Source: Lysobacter avium | Lineage (GTDB): Bacteria; Pseudomonadota; Gammaproteobacteria; Xanthomonadales; Xanthomonadaceae | Assembly (NCBI RefSeq): GCF_015209745.1 | Contig: NZ_CP063657.1 | Span: 2,790,001-2,854,000 of the forward strand | Direction of reading: 5' to 3' | Length of the DNA stretch: 64,000 nucleotides | In this document: piece by piece, positions 15,744 to 24,445 of the stretch | Numbering within the stretch: position 1 is the stretch's first letter | Layout: every line of letters begins with the position of its first letter | The notes under the pieces: generated by a model | What the model saw: only the letters and a program-made list of their open reading frames with translations | What the model was told of the DNA's origin: nothing | The model's database searches: none | Translations under genes and position numbers: made by a program

Positions 15744-17299
15744 GCCGGGACCTCACGGGCGCTGATCTCGTTCGCGTGGGTTCCGCCGGCATCCACCCAC
15801 TCTTCCAGCGCCACCAGGCCCTTGCCGGCGGCGCGCCCGGAGATCATCGCCTCGGTCAGGTAGGAACCGTTCTGGTAGAGGTCGGAGAACATCGAGCCCA
15901 GTTCGCCGGCCTCAAACAGGCGCGGGATCGGCTTGAGGTCGTGATCGAGCACCTCCGAATGGATGTTGCGCCGCGCGCCACCGCCGGTGCAGACGATCAC
16001 CGGATCGACCTTGATCGCGTAGAACGGGCCCTGCTCGATCGGGTAAAGCGTGTCGGGGTTGCGCTCGAAGTCCGCGTCGCTCTTGCCCGCGCAGGCGGCG
16101 TTGTAACGGTCCACCGTCGCCCGCAGCTTGGCCGGGTCGCGACCGATCTTCGCCGCCAGCTCCTCAATCGTGTCGGCCTGTTCGATCCAGCCCTTGGCGA
16201 TCTCGGCGCTGTTGTCATCGCTCCACCGGTAGCCGGTCACCACCGGCGCCCAGGTCATCACTTCCACCACCAGCTTGTTGTACTGGCAGGTGACGGAATC
16301 AAAGATCATGTGCACCGGGCCGGCACGATGGTGCGGGGTGTCCACCCAATGCCCGTGCTTCTTCTCCTTGTAATGGGTCAGCTGCAACTCGGCGGTCTCG
16401 TTGTAGAAGCGCTCGCTGAGCGCGTCGACCTCGATCCAGCTGAAGCTCTGCCAGAAGAAGGTGCGCAGGAACGCGGTCTCGAAACCCGGCGGGCGGAAGC
16501 CCGGCCAGATCCCGCCCGACTGCCCCTGGTTGCGCAGGTGCCACAGGTCGGCGCCGGCCTTCTGCAGGATCTTGATGCCGTCGCCGGTGTTGTGTGGCGT
16601 GCCCAGCGGGTGCGCCTCCGACAGGCCGAAGTAGTTGCGCTGCATGTCCATGTTGGCCTCGAAGCCGCCCACGGCCATCACCACGCCGCGGTTGGCGCGG
16701 ATCGCCTGACGCTGGCCGTTGACCTCGGCAATCACGCCGAAGACCTCCAGCGTGTCCGGATCCTGGATCAGGTCCCTGAGCGGGGTCTCGTAGGCGATCT
16801 GGATGCCCGGGCGCAGGCGCACGTTCTCTCGGAAGGCCAGGTACACGCCGCTGGGGATCGGCAGGATGGTCGCTGTGCAGTAGACCGCCTCGCGCGCACC
16901 GAACTCGGGGAACTCCAGCACGGCGTCGCGATCGCTGAAACCGGTGCCGTGGATGTATTGCGCACCAGCCTGCTCGGCGCGGGCCTGGATCCACGGCTCC
17001 AGCGCCACCATCGCCTCCGACCACGGCACCAGCATGTCCTCGGGGATCGGATTGGCAGCACTCATCTTGCGCTGGTACTCGGCCAGCACCTCGGCATTCT
17101 TCGAAATCAGCAGCGACTGGCCGGCCACGCGGCTGTTGCCGCCGGTCTCGGCCTCGGGCGCCTTCTCGATGATCAGGATGCGCAGCTCGGGGTTGAGGTC
17201 ATAGGCCTCGATCGCGGCGCACATGCCCGCCAGGCCCGCACCGGCGATGACGATGTCGTGGGTCTGGTCCCAGCGGGACACGGAAGAGAGACTGGCCAT
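15740..17299 (-). CDS. FAD-dependent oxidoreductase of the fumarate reductase/KstD type
   Basis: 519 residues from ATG 17299, with AAGGAGG six bases upstream. The dinucleotide-binding loop DIVIAGAGLAGMCAAIEA is at about 13-30, and the ribose-binding glutamate lies in IIEKAPEAETGG. The C-terminal FAD motif is FEAGELGSMFSDLYQNGSYL near residue 480. The family includes 3-ketosteroid dehydrogenases, tricarballylate dehydrogenase and urocanate/fumarate reductases, all introducing or removing a C=C bond next to a carbonyl. It is divergently transcribed from a LysR regulator. It is likely a dehydrogenation step of the island. Substrate unassigned. Confidence 0.86.
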   Translation of the reverse strand: MASLSSVSRWDQTHDIVIAGAGLAGMCAAIEAYDLNPELRILIIEKAPEAETGGNSRVAGQSLLISKNAEVLAEYQRKMSAANPIPEDMLVPWSEAMVALEPWIQARAEQAGAQYIHGTGFSDRDAVLEFPEFGAREAVYCTATILPIPSGVYLAFRENVRLRPGIQIAYETPLRDLIQDPDTLEVFGVIAEVNGQRQAIRANRGVVMAVGGFEANMDMQRNYFGLSEAHPLGTPHNTGDGIKILQKAGADLWHLRNQGQSGGIWPGFRPPGFETAFLRTFFWQSFSWIEVDALSERFYNETAELQLTHYKEKKHGHWVDTPHHRAGPVHMIFDSVTCQYNKLVVEVMTWAPVVTGYRWSDDNSAEIAKGWIEQADTIEELAAKIGRDPAKLRATVDRYNAACAGKSDADFERNPDTLYPIEQGPFYAIKVDPVIVCTGGGARRNIHSEVLDHDLKPIPRLFEAGELGSMFSDLYQNGSYLTEAMISGRAAGKGLVALEEWVDAGGTHANEISAREVPA

Positions 17300-17374
17300 G
17301 GAGAACCTCCTTGCAGGGTTGAGGGCATGGTGGGCGCATTGAGCTGCCGATGCCAACCAATTCGAGGTTCGTCA

Positions 17375-17389
17375 ACAACCGCAGGTTGT
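17375..17389. promoter_or_regulatory. Candidate LysR operator
   Basis: ACAACC, spacer GCA, GGTTGT is a perfect 6-3-6 inverted repeat in the 109-bp gap between the leftward FAD gene (start 17299) and the rightward LysR gene (start 17409). LysR-type regulators usually bind such dyads between themselves and their target, so both genes may be controlled from it. Confidence 0.55.
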
Positions 17390-17408
17390 ATTGGCCTACC
17401 CTGCCGGC

Positions 17409-18311
17409 ATGGATATCCGTCAACTGCGCTACTTCCTGGCCGTCGTCGAGCATGGCAGTTTCACCCGCGCGGCCGCGATGACCGGCCGCACCCAGCAGGC
17501 GCTGAGCAAGGGCATCGCCGCACTGGAGCAGCAACTGGGTGCGCGCCTGTTCGAGCGCGGCTCGCGCGGGGCGCGACCGACCGCCGTCGGACGATTGCTG
17601 CTGGACCACGCGCGTACCGCCGACGACACCCTGCGCACCTTCGAGCAGCGCCTGCAGGAGTTGCAGACCGGCACCGAGGGCGAGATCCGTATCGGCACCG
17701 GTCCCACCGCCGCCGGCTCGGTCGTGGCACCGGCGGTGTTGGCCTTGCGCGCGGCGTGGCCGCGGCTGGGCGTGCGCGTCACCGGCGGCGTCCTGCCGGA
17801 ACTGCTGCCCGCGCTGCTGGCCCGGGAGCTGGATGTGGTGATCGCCCTGGACACGATGCTGCAGACCGATCCGCGCCTGCATCGCGACCTGCTGGTGAAT
17901 GACGAGTACCGGATCATGGCCAGCGCGTCGCATCCTCTTGCCGGCCGCGCCGGGCTGACCGCGGCCGATCTGCTGGACCATCCGTGGGTCATGGGGCGTC
18001 GCCTGGGCGAGGTCCAGACCCAGTTCCGCCAGCGCTTCACCAATGCCGGGCTGAGCCCGCCGGCGCAATCGCTGGAATCCTCATCGTTGGACTTCGTTCG
18101 TACCCTGGTCCGCGACGGCGAGTACCTCACCCTGCTGCCAACGCGCCTGGTCCACGTCGAGCTGGCGTCGCGGCAATGGACGCGGCTGGCGGTACCGGGC
18201 TTTTCCTGGGAACGTCCGCTGGTTGTTTACACCCGTCTGGGCGAGCCGCAGTCGGACCCGCAGGCCAGATTGCTGCAGGCGTTGCGGAACGCGGCGGAAC
18301 AGGCGGGTTAG
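17409..18311 (+). CDS. LysR-family transcriptional regulator
   Basis: 300 residues. The start is set at ATG 17409, giving the standard [19 protein letters not shown]-terminus. A helix-turn-helix covers about 16-37 ([21 protein letters not shown]). The C-terminal periplasmic-binding-like effector domain spans about 90-295. It is divergent from the FAD enzyme with a dyad between them, the usual layout for a local activator. Its stop codon overlaps the stop codon of the convergent integrase gene by four bases, so the integron begins exactly at the end of this gene. Confidence 0.9.
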   Translation: MDIRQLRYFLAVVEHGSFTRAAAMTGRTQQALSKGIAALEQQLGARLFERGSRGARPTAVGRLLLDHARTADDTLRTFEQRLQELQTGTEGEIRIGTGPTAAGSVVAPAVLALRAAWPRLGVRVTGGVLPELLPALLARELDVVIALDTMLQTDPRLHRDLLVNDEYRIMASASHPLAGRAGLTAADLLDHPWVMGRRLGEVQTQFRQRFTNAGLSPPAQSLESSSLDFVRTLVRDGEYLTLLPTRLVHVELASRQWTRLAVPGFSWERPLVVYTRLGEPQSDPQARLLQALRNAAEQAG

Positions 18312-19309
18312 CGGTCCAGCGGACTGACCACGCCCGAGCCGCCGCGATTGAGCACGTGCGTATAGATCATCGTGGTGGAAACGTCCGAGTGACCGAGCAG
18401 TTCCTGGATCGTGCGGATGTCCGACCCCGACTCCAGCAGATGCGTAGCGAAACTGTGTCGCAGCGTGTGGCAGGTAGCGTGTTTCGCGATTCCCGACGCC
18501 TGCGCGGCGATCCGCACCGCCCTCTGCAAATTCTTCTCGTCAACGTGATGCCGGCGCTCTACACCCGACCGCGGGTCAATGCTGCGCAACCGCGAGGGGA
18601 AGACGTACTGCCAGATCCATTCGCGATCCGCGGCGGGATACTTGCGTGCCAGCGCCCCCGGGAGCCAGACCGCGCCGTGGCCCACCGCAAGATCCCGCTC
18701 GTGCAAGACCCTGGTTTGCGCAAGGTGCAATTGGAGTGCCGGGACCGTTCTGGCGGGCAGCATCGTCCGCCGGTCTTTGCCGCCCTTGCCCCGTCGCACC
18801 AGAATCTCGCTGCGCACGAAGTCAATGTCCTGCACACGCAGGCGCACACACTCCATCAGCCGGATGCCTGAGCCGTAGAGGAGACTGGCCATCAGGTGAT
18901 GGACACCACTCATCTGAACAAGCAAGCGCGAAACCTCCTCGACCGTGAGCACCACCGGCAGTCGCTCGGGCCGTTTGGCACGCCGGATGTTGTCCATCCA
19001 GGGCAGATCCTGACCCAGCACCTCCCGATACAGAAACAGCAGCGCGGAGAGCGCCTGATTCTGCGTTGACGCCGCAACCTTTCCCTGCACGGCCAACCGG
19101 GTAAGAAACCACTCGACCTCCCGCTCGCCCATCTCGCTTGGGTGTCGTTTCCCATTCGCAAGAATGAAGCGGCGAATCCAGCTCACGTAGGCGTCCTCGG
19201 TACGAATCGCCAGTCCGCGTCGGCGAATCCGCGCCCGCACCATGTCCAGCAGCCGAGGCGCGTGCTGCTCGGTCGTTGCGCCGTCCGACGGCGGGTGCGA
19301 ATATCCCAT
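18308..19309 (-). CDS. intI: Integron integrase (tyrosine recombinase)
   Basis: 333 residues from ATG 19309, the usual IntI length; a longer open frame to 19438 overlaps the attI region and is rejected. Catalytic residues of tyrosine recombinases are present: Arg150 in [13 protein letters not shown], His281 and Arg284 in [13 protein letters not shown], His307 in [10 protein letters not shown], and Tyr316. The insertion around 214-238 ([18 protein letters not shown]) is the extra patch found only in integron integrases. IntI recombines attI with folded single-stranded attC to capture cassettes. It appears intact. I see no clear LexA-type box in its upstream region. Confidence 0.96.
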   Translation of the reverse strand: MGYSHPPSDGATTEQHAPRLLDMVRARIRRRGLAIRTEDAYVSWIRRFILANGKRHPSEMGEREVEWFLTRLAVQGKVAASTQNQALSALLFLYREVLGQDLPWMDNIRRAKRPERLPVVLTVEEVSRLLVQMSGVHHLMASLLYGSGIRLMECVRLRVQDIDFVRSEILVRRGKGGKDRRTMLPARTVPALQLHLAQTRVLHERDLAVGHGAVWLPGALARKYPAADREWIWQYVFPSRLRSIDPRSGVERRHHVDEKNLQRAVRIAAQASGIAKHATCHTLRHSFATHLLESGSDIRTIQELLGHSDVSTTMIYTHVLNRGGSGVVSPLDR

Positions 19310-19396
19310 GGCGCAGGTCCGTTCCGGAGAGACTTCCAGATTAGGCCCAGGGAATAGGCACCTTCGCTCAGCGGAAGTCGTTGATTTCTGTAGGAC

Positions 19397-19426
19397 TTGC
19401 CCTGAAAACTCGGACCGGGCTATCCG
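19397..19426 (+). promoter_or_regulatory. Candidate cassette promoter (Pc)
   Basis: TTGCCC at 19397-19402 and TATCCG at 19421-19426 with an 18-bp spacer point into the array, upstream of attI. Both boxes are weak. No better candidate was found between intI and the first cassette, so this is offered only as the likeliest Pc. Confidence 0.3.
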
Positions 19427-19438
19427 GATTACACACAA

Positions 19439-19476
19439 GGAATAGGCACCACTTTGGTGCCGAATAGGTGTTAGGT
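19439..19476 (+). other. attI: attI site (core and adjoining hairpin)
   Basis: The crossover core is GTTAGGT at 19470-19476, with cleavage expected after the G at 19470. Immediately before it GGCACC (19445-19450), ACTTT and GGTGCC (19456-19461) form a perfect hairpin. The 12-mer GGAATAGGCACC at 19439-19450 is repeated directly at 19351-19362, which could be an integrase-binding direct repeat. The full attI probably extends some 60 bp to the left. Confidence 0.7.
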
Positions 19477-19743
19477 CGCAGCAAAAGCATCATGGGCGTC
19501 AGTGCGATGTCGCAACGATTGTTTGAGTCGCTTCAGGGCAATTTCTGGTGTCGCAACAGATGACTGGTCCGCGCTGCCGGAGTCAGCGGAGACATTTGCA
19601 GGCCTGCGCCGCAGGTTTCTCGCTCGGGCACAACGCGGCGACCGGGCAAGTCCCCGCAGTGCAGCTCATCGGGCGCAGGCACCGTCTCTCGCGTTACTGC
19701 CAGCAGGGTCTTTCACCGCTGACTTTTCTCCGCTACCGTTGCA
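19471..19743 (+). other. Cassette 1 body, no convincing gene
   Basis: The cassette runs from TTAGGT at 19471 to its attC ending at 19854. Its R'' site (ACCTAAC) is complementary to its own first six bases, as expected for a genuine circular cassette. Open frames here (for example 19502-19846) run through the attC, lack ribosome sites and have no recognisable composition. It may carry a promoter, an RNA, or a decayed gene. Confidence 0.5.
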
Positions 19744-19860
19744 ACCTAACTGGCAGTTCAAGCCGAGCCCCCGAAGTCCCATTTCCAGGCAAAGTCATAG
19801 TTCCATTTCCATCAGCATCCGGCCAACGCGTTGGGGGCCGGCTTAACTACGGTGTTAGGC
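19744..19860 (+). repeat. attC site 1 (117 bp)
   Basis: R'' ACCTAAC (19744-19750) and R' GTTAGGC (19854-19860) bound the site, with inner arms TTCAAGCCGAG and CCGGCTTAACTAC. The centre carries the CCCGAAGTCCCATTTCCAGGC word that marks the 117-bp subfamily (sites 1, 10, 11, 12 and, diverged, 17). Confidence 0.9.
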
Positions 19861-19969
19861 GCTTGCGCATGATCCTGTCGCCAATGCACCATGCTTGTAC
19901 CGGCTCAGCTCGCCCCGTTGAACGACAACTGCGGCGCGCTAGCCTCAATCGAAACTCCAAGGGGAAAAT

Positions 19970-20191
19970 ATGCGCCTCATCGTCACTTTTCTTGCCTTCG
20001 TCGCTCTGGCTGGATGTGGTTCAAATACCGTCTGGGTAAAGAATGGCGTCACTCAGCAGCAGGTAAACCAGGATCACTACGATTGCCAGAGAGAGGCGGC
20101 GCAGTACAACTCGGCAGGCTACTCGCACACTGTTGGGCATCTGTACGACAGCTGCATGGCAGCCCGCGGGTATCGCCCTCAGGGCAAGTAA
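19970..20191 (+). CDS. Cassette 2 lipoprotein, 73 aa
   Basis: ATG preceded by CCAAGGGGAAAAT. The short signal sequence MRLIVTFLAFVALAGCGS ends in a lipobox with Cys16. The mature part is polar and contains two further cysteines (CQREAAQYNS and CMAARGYRPQ), resembling small cell-envelope lipoproteins with one disulfide. It is the first of two genes in this cassette. The family resemblance is weak and the function unknown. It should sit in the inner or outer membrane facing the periplasm. Confidence 0.75.
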   Translation: MRLIVTFLAFVALAGCGSNTVWVKNGVTQQQVNQDHYDCQREAAQYNSAGYSHTVGHLYDSCMAARGYRPQGK

Positions 20192-20250
20192 TTAGAGCGT
20201 CCGCTCATGACCACAATCGCGACACCGCACAGATACGAGATAAAAGCCTG

Positions 20251-20448
20251 ATGAATCTTTTGATTAATGAAGTACAGGATGGTGGAAAGCTTATCGTCCT
20301 AAGTGATGGATCCAAGTGGGCTGTCGACATTGTGGATTCAATTCACAGCGCGCTGTGGATTCCTATGGACAAAGTAGAGGTGTCTAGCAGTAAGCTAACC
20401 AATCTGTCGCGTTCGAACAAAGCAGTGAGGGTCGAACGCAAGTACTAG
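20251..20448 (+). CDS. Cassette 2 second gene, 65-aa hypothetical
   Basis: ATG 20251 to TAG, read as MNLLINEVQDGGKLIVLSDG and continuing to RVERKY. It is small, soluble and beta-rich, with a Trp-Asp segment SKWAVDIVDSIHSALW. There is no strong ribosome site (CGAGAT is 11 bases away), so expression is less sure. The alternating hydrophobic pattern and lack of attC overlap favour a real gene over a chance frame. It follows the lipoprotein by 59 bp with no attC between, making this a two-gene cassette. Function unknown. Confidence 0.55.
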   Translation: MNLLINEVQDGGKLIVLSDGSKWAVDIVDSIHSALWIPMDKVEVSSSKLTNLSRSNKAVRVERKY

Positions 20449-20467
20449 GAGCGTTGCTGTGGGACGC

Positions 20468-20579
20468 GCCTAACAATGCGTTCAAGCCGAAGCCGCTTCG
20501 TTCCACCAAGCACATGGCAGGTAAAGCTTGCCACGTGCTTAGCTCCACTACGCGGCTCGGCTTAACTTGGGTGTTAGGC
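20468..20579 (+). repeat. attC site 2 (112 bp)
   Basis: R'' GCCTAAC (20468-20474), R' GTTAGGC (20573-20579). It belongs to the 112-bp subfamily (sites 2, 3, 13), whose centre has CGTTCCACCAA, an inner stem CATGGCAGGTAAAGCTTGCCA and CTCCACTACGC. Confidence 0.92.
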
Positions 20580-20592
20580 GTCACACCAACAT

Positions 20593-20841
20593 ATGGGCAA
20601 GCTGTTTTCACTACGGGTAGCGTGGCTGGTGCTGTTGTCCGCTGCAATTTCATGGGCGGGTGCAACAGTGCGCGACGCGTTGATCACTAATTTTCCATCC
20701 GAAGAACTTTGGGTATCACGAATCGGCAATGTGCTTATTGCAACAAGTGTTGGCTATTTCGTTGTCATGCCAATTCTTGCCCACTTTGGTATTCGTGATA
20801 GAAAAACCGATAGGCTTACCAGCGAAGACGGTGACGCCTAA
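20593..20841 (+). CDS. Cassette 3 small membrane protein, 82 aa
   Basis: ATG 20593, 13 bp after the attC R' site, to a TAA that lies inside the R'' sequence of the next attC. It has two hydrophobic helices (about 7-25 and 46-65), a charged linker containing FPSEELWVSRIG, and an acidic-basic tail FGIRDRKTDRLTSEDGDA. Probably an inner-membrane protein. No family recognised. The tight fit between two attC sites is what is expected of a one-gene cassette. Confidence 0.7.
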   Translation: MGKLFSLRVAWLVLLSAAISWAGATVRDALITNFPSEELWVSRIGNVLIATSVGYFVVMPILAHFGIRDRKTDRLTSEDGDA

Positions 20842-20947
20842 CAATTCGTTCAAGCCGAACTTGCTTCGTTCCACCAAAGCCATGGCGGAAAAAGCTTGCC
20901 ATGGCTTTGGCTCCACTACGCAAGTCGGCTTAACTCAGGAGTTAGGG
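20836..20947 (+). repeat. attC site 3 (112 bp)
   Basis: R'' GCCTAAC (20836-20842), R' GTTAGGG (20941-20947). 112-bp subfamily with the internal CCATGGCGGAAAAAGCTTGCCATGG stem region. The last base of R' is G rather than C, and cassette 4, which owns this end, has the matching R'' CCCTAAC. Confidence 0.92.
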
Positions 20948-20950
20948 CGC

Positions 20951-21361
20951 ATGAGACGACTCGGTTACTGCATTCTCTTCATCGCCGTTTCTGGTTGCGC
21001 TGCTGTCCCCAGGCGGGGCGAGCCGTTTCTGCCCCTGCTCAAGCCGCCTCCAGCTGGCCTGGAGGAGGTCTACCTGACTGCTGCGCTGCGAGGAATCCCT
21101 GTCATTGAGCGCGGCTGTGTCCGTATCGCCAGCCCAGCTGGTGATCGCAGCCGAACTGTGCTCTGGCATCAGGGCACGGAGCTCGGTAGAGACTCTCAGG
21201 GTTACTACTTGCGTAACGATAGAACTGCCGCCCGCTACCGCTTCGGGAGCCTCGTTGTCTTCGGTGGCGGGGAAATGCCAGCAGAGTGGGCCGCGCAAAG
21301 CTATCCAGAGGCCGTGCGGCGCTGCGGGCCTCCGTACTCCTCAGGTTGGCTTCCCAAGTGA
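20951..21361 (+). CDS. Cassette 4 lipoprotein-like protein, 136 aa
   Basis: ATG 20951, immediately after attC 3. The signal sequence MRRLGYCILFIAVSGCAAVP has a lipobox with Cys16. The mature domain begins with a proline-rich stretch (LLKPPPAGLEE), continues through ERGCVRIASP and a Tyr-rich segment GYYLRNDRTAARYRFG, and ends YSSGWLPK. It is probably an envelope lipoprotein with one further disulfide (ERGC and RRCG). The alternating polarity suggests a small beta domain. No catalytic motif is seen and no family is recognised. Confidence 0.72.
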   Translation: MRRLGYCILFIAVSGCAAVPRRGEPFLPLLKPPPAGLEEVYLTAALRGIPVIERGCVRIASPAGDRSRTVLWHQGTELGRDSQGYYLRNDRTAARYRFGSLVVFGGGEMPAEWAAQSYPEAVRRCGPPYSSGWLPK

Positions 21362-21371
21362 GTAAGCTGCG

Positions 21372-21431
21372 CCCTAACAATTCGTCCAAGCCGACGCCGC
21401 TTCGCGGCGCGGCTTAACTCAGGTGTTAGGG
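21372..21431 (+). repeat. attC site 4 (60 bp)
   Basis: R'' CCCTAAC (21372-21378), R' GTTAGGG (21425-21431). The inner stem is GACGCCGCTTCGCGGCGC. It has the CTCAG/GTGTTA junction that would match the target loop of the IS110 bridge RNA with a single wobble. Confidence 0.92.
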
Positions 21432-21437
21432 CGCGCA

Positions 21438-21872
21438 ATGGAATCTTTCGCGAACTTGGCAAGTAATCCCAAACTCTGGTTCGGAGTTTCGCTTGCTGCA
21501 TTCCTGCTGTTCGCTTTTCGTGCAGACAATGCCGCAAAGGGACTGGGGCTGACTGTTGTCGACCCAACAACGAGCGATGCAAAGCCAAAGTTTTCGCTAC
21601 TTGATGTAGCTAAGCTCGGCTTGGTACTTGCTCCTATACTCGCCTTGCTGTACGTGCTCAAGCAGATCAGCTTCGTAATTACGCTGTCCTTGCTACTCGC
21701 CCTATGCATGTACCTTTGGTTTACCGGATACCGGTCAAAAATCAGGCGACTGCAAACACTTGGCCTAACAGCCGCCGAACGTAACATTCTCCTCTCAACG
21801 TTCACATTGGCTGTATCTAGCATATTCATCGGGCTGGCCATCTCCGCTTGGATTAAGCGTGGCGCGCCCTAG
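21438..21872 (+). CDS. Cassette 5 membrane protein, 144 aa
   Basis: ATG 21438 to TAG inside the next attC. Membrane helices are predicted near 17-32, 53-70, 73-90 and 122-138. Between them is a soluble segment with SKIRRLQTLGLTAAERNIL, which resembles a short basic cytoplasmic loop. The N-terminus MESFANLASNPKLWF is amphipathic. No family recognised. Probably a four-helix inner-membrane protein. Its codon use is less GC-rich than the core genes. Confidence 0.7.
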   Translation: MESFANLASNPKLWFGVSLAAFLLFAFRADNAAKGLGLTVVDPTTSDAKPKFSLLDVAKLGLVLAPILALLYVLKQISFVITLSLLLALCMYLWFTGYRSKIRRLQTLGLTAAERNILLSTFTLAVSSIFIGLAISAWIKRGAP

Positions 21873-21936
21873 CACGTCGTTCAAGTCGAAGCTCAATCGC
21901 TTCGCGCTTGAGCTCGACTTAACTCAAGCGTTAGGC
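21867..21936 (+). repeat. attC site 5 (70 bp, diverged R'')
   Basis: R'' reads CCCTAGC (21867-21873) instead of the usual -TAAC, R' is GTTAGGC (21930-21936). The inner stem AAGCTCAATCGC/GCGCTTGAGCTC is unlike that of other sites, so this is an outlier that may recombine poorly. Confidence 0.8.
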
Positions 21937-21948
21937 CGCATAGGACAC

Positions 21949-22233
21949 ATGACGACAACCGACCCAATAATAATTGGCTGTGGAGAGCACGGTGAGCGAA
22001 TTTCGGCCGTCGTCTGCAAGCACATGCTCCGCGGCCAGCCCGCTCCAGCGGGGGTTGTCGAGAACAGCAACGACCCGCACGACCTTCAGGCTTGGTGCTA
22101 CCTGTGTGAGGACAAGTTTCAGCAGGAGGGAGACATGACGGAGGCCTTTAGAGAGTTCAATGGCATGGCTATCGTCTGTGTGGTTTGCTACGACGAGATC
22201 AAGGCGCATCATGCAATCCCAGCAGGCCAATAG
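21949..22233 (+). CDS. Cassette 6 cysteine-rich small protein, 94 aa
   Basis: ATG 21949, 12 bp after attC 5. The N-terminus MTTTDPIIIGCGEHGE has a Cys-x3-His pattern. AVVCKHM, then WCYLCEDKF and CVVCYDEIKAH provide CxxC pairs and histidines that look like one or two zinc-binding sites. A small zinc-ribbon protein is the most likely structure. Homologous small cassette proteins exist in other integrons, but I cannot name a function. There is no signal peptide, so it is cytoplasmic. Confidence 0.72.
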   Translation: MTTTDPIIIGCGEHGERISAVVCKHMLRGQPAPAGVVENSNDPHDLQAWCYLCEDKFQQEGDMTEAFREFNGMAIVCVVCYDEIKAHHAIPAGQ

Positions 22234-22252
22234 CCATGCAACCTTGCGTGCA

Positions 22253-22312
22253 GCCTAACGAGTCATTCAAGCCGATGCCGCTTCGCGGCACGGCTTAATT
22301 CTGGTGTTAGAC
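22253..22312 (+). repeat. attC site 6 (60 bp)
   Basis: R'' GCCTAAC (22253-22259), R' GTTAGAC (22306-22312). Inner stem GATGCCGCTTCGCGGCAC with the usual TTCAAGCCGA/CGGCTTAATTC arms. Confidence 0.92.
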
Positions 22313-22315
22313 CGC

Positions 22316-22642
22316 ATGTACAGAATCGCGCCAACCGTAGTTTCGTTGTTTGTAGCTGCCGCTACCGCTGGATGCCATGTGGCACCGCAAAAGGCAGCGG
22401 CCTCTCCGGAGAGTCGTGAGGTTCCGCTTCAATGTCAGGGACAGATGATCTCCGTAGACGAGGCGCAGCGCTTAATGGAAGAGTGTCAGGTAGTGTCCTT
22501 AGGCCAACCCCACCAAGGGCCGGTAATCTTGTCCTTGCGGGACGGGAGTCGTGCCTGCTTCTTCCAACCACGCCTTTATTGGGTGATTGCTAAGGCTAAT
22601 CAGGTTTGCCCCACCTCACCCATTCAGATGACCGTAGAGTAG
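22316..22642 (+). CDS. Cassette 7 lipoprotein, 108 aa
   Basis: ATG 22316, four bases after the R' site. The signal sequence MYRIAPTVVSLFVAAATAGC leads to a lipobox Cys20. The mature part has ESREVPLQCQGQMISVDEAQ and a second half with GSRACFFQPRLYWVI and NQVCPTSP, suggesting disulfides. Family unknown. It belongs to the run of exported products in this array. Its own R'' (GTCTAAC) matches its first bases TTAGAC, so the cassette boundaries are secure. Confidence 0.72.
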   Translation: MYRIAPTVVSLFVAAATAGCHVAPQKAAASPESREVPLQCQGQMISVDEAQRLMEECQVVSLGQPHQGPVILSLRDGSRACFFQPRLYWVIAKANQVCPTSPIQMTVE

Positions 22643-22652
22643 CGAGCCTGCG

Positions 22653-22713
22653 GTCTAACTAATCATTCAAGCCGAACGCGACAAGTCGCGTCGGCTTAAT
22701 TCCGGTGTTAGGC
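22653..22713 (+). repeat. attC site 7 (61 bp)
   Basis: R'' GTCTAAC (22653-22659), R' GTTAGGC (22707-22713). Inner stem ACGCGACAAGTCGCGT, short arms as in the 60-bp class. Confidence 0.9.
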
Positions 22714-22738
22714 ATCACATGAAAGATTAGGGGGATTT

Positions 22739-23140
22739 GTGAGACGAAAAATGCAGTCTGTCCAAGTTGAGACGGATGGAGACAACAACATCCTGATCTC
22801 TCAAGAGATCCATGACCTTAACGAGCCGGATCCGGTAATAACCGTCTCGCCAGATCAGGCTGCGTTGCTTGCCTCATGGATCATTGAAGCCTCAGGTCGT
22901 TCTTCCGCGCCGTCGGACGCAGTAGAGTTAATCCCCGTAAAGTTCTTCTCGCGCGGGCCTGAGGCGGAGCTTGAGGAGATGTCCGTGTACAACAATTCAA
23001 GCGGCATGATCATCCTCAGCATCGATGAGGACACCTATATTGAGATTTCCCCTGCGATGGCCAAACGCATGCGTGATCATCTATCCAAGGCAATCTCTCT
23101 CGCCTTCACTGACATGCTCAGGGGCGACGACGAGGTGTGA
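22739..23140 (+). CDS. Cassette 8 hypothetical protein, 133 aa
   Basis: GTG 22739 preceded by TTAGGGGGATTT, a strong ribosome site. It is an acidic soluble protein (MQSVQVETDGDNNILISQE, then ITVSPDQAALLASWIIEASG) with a C-terminal helix rich in Met/Arg (MAKRMRDHLSKAISL). The alternating strands and the phrase MIILSIDEDTYIEISPAM suggest a small alpha/beta fold. No family recognised. Its attC is the one interrupted by the IS110 element, so the cassette can no longer be excised as before. Confidence 0.68.
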   Translation: MRRKMQSVQVETDGDNNILISQEIHDLNEPDPVITVSPDQAALLASWIIEASGRSSAPSDAVELIPVKFFSRGPEAELEEMSVYNNSSGMIILSIDEDTYIEISPAMAKRMRDHLSKAISLAFTDMLRGDDEV

Positions 23141-23141
23141 T

Positions 23142-23249
23142 GCCTAGCAATTCATTCAAGCCGAACCCGCTTCGTTGCTTCGTTCAAATGCATCGTGGGT
23201 GTTGCTTCATCAACTCCCGATTCGCTCGTTGCGGGTCGGCTTAATTCAG
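23142..23249 (+). repeat. attC site 8, left part (interrupted by the IS)
   Basis: R'' GCCTAGC (23142-23148) and the normal L'' arm are followed by a long irregular centre. The right arm CGGCTTAATTCAG is cut by the insertion. With the right fragment (24408-24416, GTGTTAGGC) the site is 117 bp. Confidence 0.88.
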
Positions 23250-23272
23250 CAACTGTCTTGCAAGCCTGCTGG

Positions 23273-24380
<1,108 letters not shown>

Positions 24381-24407
24381 CAGCGTAGGGCAACTTCAAG
24401 ACATAAG

Positions 24408-24416
24408 GTGTTAGGC
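24408..24416 (+). repeat. attC site 8, right fragment
   Basis: GTGTTAGGC follows the core AG (plus strand) at the right IS junction and supplies the R' site (GTTAGGC, 24410-24416). It continues the attC left part ending at 23249. Cassette 9 begins at 24411. Confidence 0.85.
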
Positions 24417-24445
24417 GCGCAGCCAATCATCTCGCAGGTGGACAC

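Noticed and set aside
19548..20039. Open frame through attC 1
   Set aside because: Its middle translates the attC itself (LTGSSSRAPEVPF-like), as do frames at several other sites; this is recombination-site sequence, not a gene.
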